A stretch of DNA of 64,000 nucleotides from Buddleja alternifolia (taxonomy: Eukaryota > Streptophyta > Magnoliopsida > Lamiales > Scrophulariaceae), in the NCBI GenBank assembly GCA_019426215.1, contig CM033401.1, positions 17,799,134-17,863,133 of the forward strand. The letters run 5' to 3'. The notes under the pieces are model-generated. The model worked only from the letters and a program-made list of their open reading frames with translations, was not told where the DNA came from and made no database searches. Positions within the stretch are counted from its first letter, which is position 1. Each line of letters begins with the position of its first letter. Made by a program: the position numbers and the translations under genes. Below, one piece after another: positions 55,552 to 64,000 of this stretch.

Positions 55552-57967
55552 TATGACATTTAAGCTTCATGCGCACTAGTTATTGTTGTTTCCTGAATTT
55601 CCTTTATTTCCTTTATTTGATAATTTCGTATTAAATTTTGATGTGTATTAAGCATGTGGAGTTTCAATAGTAACAAGATAGAAGACTTCGCTTGCCAGTT
55701 ATTTACAAATGCTTCTAAGATCTTATTTTCATGAAGAATAGCAAATCGGATAAGTGCATATCCTTGTTATATAATTCTTAAAATGACAACATATATGGTT
55801 GAAAATTTTATTAAAAATTTGAAATGGAATTGTTTAAGTACTTGGCTTGATTAAGTTTCGATACCTATCAAATTTCTGATAAAAACAACTCTATGCCGTA
55901 ATACTGAGTAGGAATTAGAAAGGGTTAACGTGGTAAAATTATTCTCTAGAAACTAATGTGACTCCTTCCAAATTAACACCTTTTTTGCAGGTCCACACAA
56001 ATCTCTCCAATTTCATATGATTTTTGGAAAAATAATCTTGACATATTGAATGCATAATATCCCGTTAATTCTATTCCATTTCTGAAACAAAATTATCAAT
56101 AATTTCATCCATGCACAAAATCCAAAAAGTGCGGGGGTTTTCATGGAATATAGCTTCTTTGAATCTATTTATTGTTTTATTCCCATTATTGCATTAGTCT
56201 ATTCCAATGTCATTTTCCGATCAAAGGTGCATCTATCGACGAGGAAAATTTTGGCTTCAGGATTATCCAAATCAAATTACAAATTTTGATGAGTTTGCTT
56301 GTGGATTAAAAGAAAAACAAGAAAAAACACACTATATGAAATGGTATGGACTCTTAAATTTCTAAATCAAATAATTCAGACTTATTTTCCAGGTTTAATT
56401 AGTTTCCTCATAATTGACTAACATTTGACTTTCTTAAGTTTTGCCTAATTATTTCAATCCTAACTTTATTTAGATTGCAAAAGGTTTTCTTAAAACTGCT
56501 TGGATTTGTTATAGATAAAATTTTTATTATTTGGGATTTTGGCTCTACTATCATAGCAAAATACTATTGTTGGAAGTAAACAATGAGACTTAGGATGTAT
56601 TAAGCTGGTGGATGAACTTGATGCCAAGTCTAATTTGTCCATAGCATTCTTGATCATTGACGAAGTTGTATGTAATTGGGTGAAATACGTGCTTTCATCA
56701 ACAATGTATATAAGCGATGTTCTTTCATGTAGTGATATACTCTTTCTTTTTCTTTTTATTGACAAACTTAAATACCGATAAAGTATATATTATAATGGGA
56801 AAACAAATCTCCCTTGAATAATGTCTATTGACTTTGTCTTTTTCATTACATTGCACAAGCGAAAAGTGTGCTTGACCGCAAGTACTATTAAAATTGGACG
56901 ATGTAATTAAATTTAGGTGTCTTGTATAGAAAAAAAATCAATTTTTGGGCATATGACTTTGTACAGAAAAATATCATTTGGAAAGTTAGAAAAAAAATTA
57001 TAACAATGAAAAAGGAATTTATTTTTAGCATATGTAATTTAATACCAATTCGTAGATGTTACATCATTAGCGGACATTAAAGTCTAATATTGGTCTTTAC
57101 TCATTTTTTAAACAAAAATATATACCTTAATTCTAAAAGTCATATATTCCCATTTAATAAATTATAATATTGATGGATTTACTTAAATTTTCAGTAAAAT
57201 TTTGTTATCTTCTTTCGAGGATCGCGTTAGCCGTTAGAGGCAAGGTATGCCAAAAAATATAATTAAATATAAAATGGATGGGGTTTGAAGAACTGTATGC
57301 AATTTTGTTTGTGTGAATGTCTGGTCCACATTTAGAAAGTTGAAGTGTAAAATTGACACATATTAAAAATCAAAGTTGAAAAATAAAATCGATACATTAA
57401 GCATGTTAGAGTAGAAATTTGGTTTAACTTTGGGCAAACGTCACCACATTATGAATGTCTTAAATACTATACATATGATGAATATATATTGCATAGCCAG
57501 ATAATATGATGATCGGCCCATGCACAATTTGATGACCATGCACAACTTGATGACGTACATTACGCTGTCGAATACATATCCACAGATGGACCCAGAGGGG
57601 CTCGTACGTGTACCCCCCCTCCCCCCTCCAAAACACAGATGAAAAATATTTGCCCCTTTAAACTTTTGGCATTCAAAATTTTGTGATTTAGGAAGATGAG
57701 ATCAAGCCGGTCCACTAAATTCAGGGGCAGAAGATTTATTTTTCGAACACAAAAATAGAGGAAACAAGCATTAAATGATGAATTATTAGTAATTAAAAAT
57801 TAAGTACGTCAATTTATTTCATTAATACAATTATAAAACATCTTCCTGGGACCCGATTCGTAGCCGGCAAATTAACTTTACTTAGAGAGATTTAGAAATA
57901 AATTCATTCCAATTTTCAAACCAAATACCAACAACAGCAACTAATCCCCAATCATCACTCCTCCGCC
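55552..57967. other. Between bZIP copy 2 and PIRL, no gene seen
   Basis: Collinear with 45999-49847 of copy 1 minus its insertions. It includes the single-copy form of the 198-bp unit (57330-57530), a small duplication CCATGCACAA at 57517 and 57535, and a C-rich stretch near 57613-57630. The last 260 bp are the PIRL 5' flank. Open frames on the minus strand at 56490-56765 are not supported. Confidence 0.6.
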
Positions 57968-60574
57968 ATGGCGACGCCACCCGCCTATGTAGAAACCGTT
58001 GAAGAAATCACCACAATCTACAAATCTCTGCCGCCAAGACCTTCCTTGGAAGATGTTGAGGCCGCCATTTCTGTACTCCACACCGTCGAAACAGAGCAAA
58101 ACCTTCAGTTAGAGGAGATCTCGAAGCAGCAGTCACCACAAGACGTGCCGCCGGAGCTTTTCGCCGTGCTTCAAGAGGTGAAGAAAGCGATGGTGTCGTT
58201 TCAAATCCACGAGCAGAGGAGAGAGGCGGCGCAATTGATTGAGCTGGACAGGATTTTTCAGGTGTTTGATGGTCTCGTTCAGAAGGCTTCTGCGTTGGTG
58301 AAACGGCCTGATTGTGGTGGTGGTGGTGGTCAAATTGGAATCGAATTTGTGATCGGTGACGAGAAGAATGTGGAGATCGATAATCGGGAGGATGGGAAGA
58401 GTGGTGATGGTTTGGAAGGTTTTCTCCCCAGTAGTTCGTCTTCCGAGGCTATTGTGTTATCTTCAGGTTTGCGTTTAATCCTGACCTAAATTATCGAATT
58501 CGAGGTTAATGCGAATATGCGTGTTGTTTGGTCATTTGAACTATGATTCTTGCATCTTATTGTTTGGTGTATAAGAAACTATTAAAGCTGAAATGGACTG
58601 TGATCATTTGAAAATCATTGGCAGATTTTCATGATTGAATGAGGAAATAATCTTGAAATTGGAGTCCTTTTCTACTATTTGTTATGCAATTATTGAGATT
58701 ATGGTTCTGGAATGGATCTCTTGGTTTAGGAATGCAGATTTTGGATAACTGTGGTAACATCACAGGGGTAAGCACTAACGGAATTCGGTTTTGGTCGAAG
58801 CTGTTGATCTAAAATGATAATTTTGTTTCCTTTTACTGTTGTTGGTAAAACAATTAAAGTGGATTGCCCGAAAAAAGATGGATAGTATGTAATTTGGTGA
58901 AACTTGACTTTTTAATTATGATCCTGGTTTTCCAAACTTAGGCATGAAGAAACTAGTCTATGTTAATTCCAGTATATGCTAAATTATTTAGAGAAAATTC
59001 ATTTATTCAGATACTTGATTCCAATTAAATTAATTATGTAAAGATGGAAAAAATGCATGAACCATGAAATGGTCTGTATTTTTAAGCTAAAGTGATGGCC
59101 GGCTTTGACTATGCTGCTGATAAGAATAGTTTCTTGTGAAGTTGATTTAAGTGGCTTAATTGCGCTTTGGTTGCATTTTCCAGGAGAAAGAGAAGCAGAA
59201 AAACTGAATCTGATGAAAGTGGCTGCAGTGATTGAACATTCTGTGAAAAGTGGGGCGACCATTTTAGATCTTAAAGGCAAACTAATGGACAAGGTTGAGT
59301 GGCTTCCTTTATCTCTGGGAAAACTATCAACTCTTACCGAATTATATTTATCTGAAAACCGCCTCATGGCTCTCCCGACCTTCATAGCCAATCTCAACAA
59401 CTTAACGAAGCTTGAAATTCGTGGCAACCAACTCATAAACCTTCCTAGTTCGTTTGGCGAACTTTACAACCTAACTAATTTGGATCTTTCCGGAAACATG
59501 TTGAAATCACTACCCGACTCTTTTGGGAAATTGAAAAATCTGATTAATCTTGATTTAAGCACAAACCGGTTCTTGACCTTACCAAGTACAATCGGGAGTC
59601 TAATTTCTTTACAGAGATTGAATTTGGAATATAATGATCTTGAAGAACTTCCTCATACCATTGGATCATGCACTTCGCTTCAGGAACTGAGACTGGACTT
59701 TAATAACCTCAGAGCTCTTCCCGAAGCAATAGGAAAACTTGAATATTTGGAAGTTCTTACATTACACTATAATAGGGTAAAAAGATTGCCATCGACAATG
59801 GGTAATCACTCACGTTTGAGAGAGCTTGATGTTAGCTTCAATGAACTCGAGAGCATACCGGAAACACTTTGCTTTGACGTGAGCTTGCAGAAACTGAATG
59901 TTGGCAAAAATTTTGCGGACCTAAGAATGCTACCAGAATCTCTTGGAAATTTAGAGATGCTCGAAGAGCTCGACATCAGTGACAATCAAATTAAAATTTT
60001 GCCTGATTCGTTTAAATTTCTATCAAGGTTGAGAAATTTTCGGGCTGATCGAACTCCTTTGGAAGTGCCACCAAGGGAAATTACTAATTTGGGCGCGCAG
60101 GTAAGTTAGTTATATTGTAAGGATAATTACACTCACACCCTCTCACTTATTTGTAATTACCAAAAGCCCCATGAGGTTTTGAAAATCACCAACATACCCC
60201 ATGTCAGGGGTGAAATTTCAGTATATTTATACTGAATGGGAGTGAAATTGTAAGATGACATGGGGTGGAATTGTGATTTGCTTTTACTGATAGCAGGAGT
60301 TATGGTAATTTACCAAAAGTGGGGGGATTTTAGCAACTAGGCTTCAAGTGAGGGGGAGTTTGTGTAATTATCCCGTTATTGCATCATGGTGTTCGACTTT
60401 GGAGCACATTCACTGAATATTAACCTGCGTAATTTATTCATTTGGTAGGCCGTTGTACAGTACATGGCTGAGTTTGCTGCTGGGAGGGATATGAAGTCTC
60501 AACAGACGAAGAAAAAAAGAGGGTTTTGTTCTTATATTTGTCCACTGCTCTGTTTTGGCGTGGGGAGGGATTGA
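57968..60574 (+). CDS. PIRL: Plant intracellular Ras-group-related LRR protein (PIRL)
   Basis: Three exons by GT-AG rules: 57968-58466, 59184-60100 and 60449-60574, giving 513 residues. The N-terminal third (1-165) begins MATPPAYVETVEEITTIYKS and is helical and Glu/Gln-rich (EEISKQQ, QEVKKAMVSFQIHEQRREAA), with a Gly/Asp/Ser-rich linker. About 11 leucine-rich repeats of 23 residues follow (about 190-468), with the pattern LxxLDLSxNxLxxLPxxxGxLxx as in Ras-binding LRR proteins (SHOC2/Sur-8 class). The C-terminus ends KKKRGFCSYICPLLCFGVGRD, where Cys residues might be lipid-modified. There is no signal peptide, membrane segment or kinase, so it is intracellular. In plants the family is linked to pollen and gametophyte development. 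I cannot fix the subgroup; PIRL4/5-like is my best guess. Start: ATG in CCGCCATGGCG, good plant context. Confidence 0.92.
60121..60373. mobile_element. MITE inside PIRL intron 2
   Basis: The ends are inverted repeats: GGATAATTACACTCACACCC on the left and GAGGGGGAGTTTGTGTAATT, then ATCC, on the right. The arms extend imperfectly for most of the 253 bp (TACCAAAAGCCCC / TACCAAAAGTGGGG, and CCCCATGTCA / TGACATGGGG). It occupies most of the 348-bp intron. No clear target duplication. Non-coding. Confidence 0.65.
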
Positions 60575-60925
60575 AGTTCCAATAAGAATGTGAAAAGAAT
60601 AAAGACTGCCTCCCATCTCCCTATATGTGAATATGTATGAATTACTACTTATTGGGTCGGTGATTAATTTTTTCCAAAGAATGTGATTGTAATTAAGATT
60701 TAAGCATTTCCCAATATGTATAATAGAGTGAATTACACAAACATTTTATTGCTTTACTGGTGTTATTGTACAGGAGAGTGAGTGGAATAATGTAATATCA
60801 CAATATTTCGTTGTTTATTAATGATTTTGAAATCCATGTCATTCAAATCCATCGATCCAAAAGCAAACTTAGTTTTTTTGTTATGTATTATCTATCCTAC
60901 CTATCTATCTATCTATCTATCTATA

Positions 60926-62133
60926 TCTATACTATTTATTAAAGATGTGAGCATTAGAGTAACTAACTTAGGAAACCAAATATAGATTTTCTAAAATACC
61001 CTTATTTTCTCAAAGGTCAATAGAAGTTAAGAGAGTTAAAATTAGGGGTGTTCACCGAGCCGAGCCGGCTCGAAATTTTTCGAGCTCGAGCCGAGCCTCA
61101 CGAGCTCGAGCCGGCGATCGAGCCGAGCTCGAGCTTTTTGATAAGTGTAAGGGAGCTCGCGAGCTCCCTTTATATATATATTTTTTAATTAATATATTTT
61201 AATATATATATATATATATATTATAATATAATATTTATATAATAATATAATTTATTAAAAATAAAAAATATATATATTTAGCTCGAGCTCGAGCTCGAGC
61301 TCAATGAAAATAATCGAGCTCGAGCTCGAGCTCATGCTATACGGCTCGATCGAGCTCGAGCTCGAGCTCGAGCCCAAACACAAATAATCGAGCTCGAGCT
61401 CGAGCCTGGAAAAATGACCAAGCTCGGCGCGAGCTCGGCTCGTGAACACCCCTAGTTAAAATGGTAATTTACCCCCTAAAGTAACCTCTCTCCCATCAAA
61501 CACGTTTATCAACTCCCCCATTCTTATTCACACTTTCATTTCAATTTTTTGTTTTCTGAATAAACAAAATTTCTTCTTCAGGAAAATGGGAACTATTCAC
61601 AAAGAATAATTAAAACAACTCATCAATTTTTCCTTTTATATATTCTTTTTTGAAATTTAATGATTCTAGAAAAAGACAAATGACTTGGAAGAGATTAAAA
61701 ATTTGGGAAGATGTCTTCAAATGTTATCACCCGTGTTGCACTCATGGAGAGGAGAACAACTCCAATTAAGGTTAGATTTGATATGTCCAAAAAGTTTATA
61801 TTTTTTTCCTTTTTTTCCAGTATGTTTTTAGTTCCTCTTCTTCCTTGGACAGTGTAAAATTTGTGTTTTTCAACTTTTACTCCATTAAATTTGCCGTATT
61901 AACTAGATATGCGTCATTTTTTTGAAATTACTTCACGTTTTAAGTTCCCAAATTATTTTAGATTTATATTGGAGTTGACTAAACTTTTGATAGTACAATA
62001 TGATTGTGAATATTTTGTTATAATATCATATTGCATATACCGACTATGTTTAATAATGTATATTTTATTTAAGATGTGTTTTTAAAATAAAATTATTTTA
62101 TTTGCACACGCAACGAGTGTGCCACGTCACTAG
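60926..62133 (+). mobile_element. Non-autonomous Helitron
   Basis: The 5' end reads TCTATACTATTTATTAAAG and the 3' end has the hairpin GCACAC-GCAACGA-GTGTGC (62104-62122) ten bases before CTAG (62130-62133). The flanking bases are A (60925) and T (62134), the usual Helitron insertion between A and T, with no target duplication and no terminal inverted repeats. A (CTAT)n microsatellite precedes it. A hAT-type MITE sits inside. No Rep/helicase is encoded. A second 3' end occurs at 62864. Confidence 0.75.
61043..61454. mobile_element. hAT-type MITE with GAGCTC repeats
   Basis: The termini are TAGGGGTGTTCACCGAGCC and GGCTCGTGAACACCCCTA, with a perfect 8-bp target duplication GTTAAAAT (61035-61042, 61455-61462). 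The sub-terminal parts are dense in GAGCTC/CGAGCTCGAG palindromes (about 61078-61165 and 61280-61400) around a TA-rich centre. 412 bp, non-coding. The frame on the minus strand (Ser and Glu-Leu runs) is a by-product of the repeat. Confidence 0.85.
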
Positions 62134-62864
62134 TTATTATTATTGAAGAGCACCATTCAGTTTGAGTTTTGGACCATCACTTTTGGCATGGCATTTTGTG
62201 TGTTTTTACAAATGTATCCTTTTTTCCTTTCACGATTTGGGTAGATATGGTAAATTACACACTACTAATTGACCCACTTCTCTAAACTTCTGGTAACTGC
62301 CAGCTAAACCGAAGAGCAGTTAAAATGCAAGCTTCGTATTTCACGTTTTCTTGGCAAATGAAACCAGAACTTATATTTGTATTCTCCATTCTCACATTTT
62401 AAGGGTAAACCCACTTATGTTTATGGTGTTTGCCTTAAAATCATCTCAAAAATTCAAACAACAAAATATTAGATTTCATAAAGCCTCCACCCATTTACCT
62501 AAAAGATTTGTAATTTGTCTTCGAATTCTCCATGAGTATGTTCAACAGTAGCCAAAAATGTAATAGTTTTATTAGTACAAATGCCTTGACCTTGATTACG
62601 GGTATATGATTATCTGTTTTAAATCTCAACATAACATTAAAATTATGCCTTCTTTTGCTTATTAAAATTATGCCAATTTTGATTTTATTTTATATACATA
62701 CTAATTTCATGTTTTATTTTTATTTTTACCTGACCCAATTCTATGTAATTAAAACTCTTATTTAATTTCAAGCTTTTTCTCTTAAAAAATAATTTTTTTT
62801 TTAGTTGCATTCTTAAAATATACATACTTTTATGCACACACATCGAGTGTGCCATCTCGACTAG
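62134..62864 (+). mobile_element. Second Helitron-like 3' terminus and preceding AT-rich DNA
   Basis: GCACAC-ACATCGA-GTGTGC (62834-62852) is followed by CTAG at 62861-62864 and T at 62865, a near copy of the 3' end at 62133. No second TC start was recognised, so this is either an older element entered by the first, or the original end of a longer one. The rest is AT-rich and holds no gene. Confidence 0.5.
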
Positions 62865-64000
62865 TTACAAAAATTATAGCATCCTCCTTTAGGCATCTTA
62901 ATCTTGTTTCTTTTCTTGATCATCTCTCTTCATGGAGAGCAAAGAATAACAGGAGCAAGATGTTGCTTTCACACTGATGTAGTGATTTAGGTGTTTAGAA
63001 TGGTAGAATCAGAGCACGAAAAATAATAAAAAAACAAGAAATTCTAAGCCTAAACATGAAAATAAAGAAACAAGAGGATTTCACGTGGTTCGGCATAATT
63101 GCCTACATTCACGAGTCAACCTAGACTACATCTTTATTTCTTTTAAAGTGAATCAATCATTGAAAAGGAGAGTTCTCATATTTATGATAGTGAAGAAGTC
63201 TAAACCCTAAAAATTAGGAAAATAATACTAATTGACAAAGAGAATTATTCCTAAATGCAATAAGAAATAATTCTAATCAAACTAGGAATCAAATATGCCA
63301 AAAACCGCCAAACTTGCACCCCAAGACAAAAAAACTCACCAAAACTCGTCAACACACTCGCACAGCTCGTACATCTGCACCAGGGCGCCAAATCCTGGTG
63401 CTGGGGCGCGGCCATGCGTGCTCTGCACAGCTCCGGCTCCATTTTTTGACTCCTTTGCGACTCCGGTCTATTTCGACCCTATTTCGCAACCCCGGGTCTA
63501 CCCGAACCCATCTCGGTTCTATTTTGTCTTCCTTTTGGTCAATTTCCCTGGCTATTTGAAATCATATCTACACAAACCCATCAATCTCCCACTCGGAGAA
63601 TGATCTTCAAATTCTCGAACTCAACTTGAACCACCACTTCACTTTTCCTAAATGAACCTTAATCTAGTCAACACAACCCCAAACCTAAAGGAGATCAAAT
63701 CCCATGGCCTCTCCATGTCTCGTCAATTCATTCGTCCTCTATTGTTACCCACTTGACGAACTCTCTCTGTGAATATTGTTCTTTTTCTTTGAACCCTTGC
63801 CACTACCCTATTCTTTTGGTGATCAGCCAACTCCTAAATACCGTAGAATATCCCTCTCGGTTCATCTGACCCACGGATATAAGTTGCTCCAAAACCCAAA
63901 ACATGTCACAACCCAAACCGTCTCGATCCACCCGTCAACTGACATCTTTCCACCAAGGACTTTTTTCAATGAAAATCCCAGATCCTTACATATCTGCTCC
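62865..64000 (-). mobile_element. Fragment related to element Q
   Basis: From about 63000, phrases such as AAGCCTAAACATGAA, TTTCACGTGGTTCGGC and GCCTACATTCACGAG resemble the Q1 LTR at 25130-25220. Positions 63631-64000 are collinear with 23939-24290 of the Q1 internal region. A GC-rich patch lies at 63375-63500. The element runs off the window. The short overlapping frames in the GC-rich patch are not protein-like. Confidence 0.5.

Larger units (their letters stand above)
52786..58140. repeat. Segmental tandem duplication, copy 2
   Basis: Collinear with 43253-50019. It begins ACATGTACTAGTGC directly after LTR X2 and runs through bZIP copy 2 into PIRL exon 1. Beyond about 58140 there is no counterpart in copy 1. 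It lacks the 198-bp triplication and the MITE, so it is closer to the original arrangement. Confidence 0.85.

Noticed and set aside
58999..59436. Minus-strand 145-residue frame over PIRL intron 1 and exon 2
   Set aside because: It is the antisense shadow of the LRR exon; the plus-strand frame has clear LRR periodicity and proper splice sites.

Overview
This is nuclear DNA of a flowering plant, probably a eudicot. The evidence is spliced GT-AG genes encoding a plant bZIP factor and a plant intracellular Ras-group-related LRR (PIRL) protein, dense nests of Ty1/copia and Ty3/gypsy LTR retrotransposons, a Helitron, MITEs and AT-rich intergenic DNA. I cannot name the species. No bacterial, organellar or viral gene is visible.

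Layout. From 1 to about 42.1 kb almost everything is retrotransposon, often nested several levels deep. (a) 1-3335 is the end of a family-1 copia-like element: internal tail, polypurine tract and 3' LTR. Its LTR is split by an aberrant gypsy LTR carrying a copy of a mature tRNA-Asp. (b) 3336-9863 is a non-coding LTR element (Y) with a GC-rich leader island and a fold-back insert. (c) 9864-15043 holds a copia LTR (Z1) split by a gypsy-type solo LTR (S), then the RNase H tail and 3' LTR of another copia element (V). (d) 15044-23938 holds a 350-bp orphan of the bZIP downstream region, then a minus-strand copia fragment (X1: 5' LTR plus leader) interrupted by solo LTRs Z2 (itself broken by T) and B. 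(e) 25386-41350 is a decayed copia element (U) with both LTRs, PBS, leader and a gag-pol full of stops. A complete 5.3-kb gag-only element (C, TSD GAGCA) sits in its gag, and a minus-strand LTR (D) sits at the end of its RNase H.

The genic part is 43.2-60.6 kb. It is a tandem segmental duplication (copy 1 about 43253-50019, copy 2 about 52786-58140), separated by a second X fragment (50020-52783). Each copy has an intact four-exon, 305-residue bZIP gene (44782-45998 and 54327-55551). The unit ends inside the first exon of the PIRL gene, so copy 1 has only a start-less 5' stub (49848-50019) while copy 2 runs on into the complete three-exon, 513-residue gene (57968-60574). Copy 1 then gained a 198-bp triplication, a Mutator-type MITE and about 0.8 kb of other transposon sequence. 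Downstream of PIRL are a Helitron (60926 to 62133 or 62864) with a hAT-type MITE inside it, and a fragment related to the Q element at 23.9-25.4 kb.

The most unusual structure is at 1317-2799. A gypsy LTR with its own 5-bp target duplication contains a whole tRNA-Asp, including the post-transcriptional CCA, with a base change exactly at the m1A58 position. This is what read-through reverse transcription of the tRNA primer, followed by a template switch back to the U5 end, would produce.
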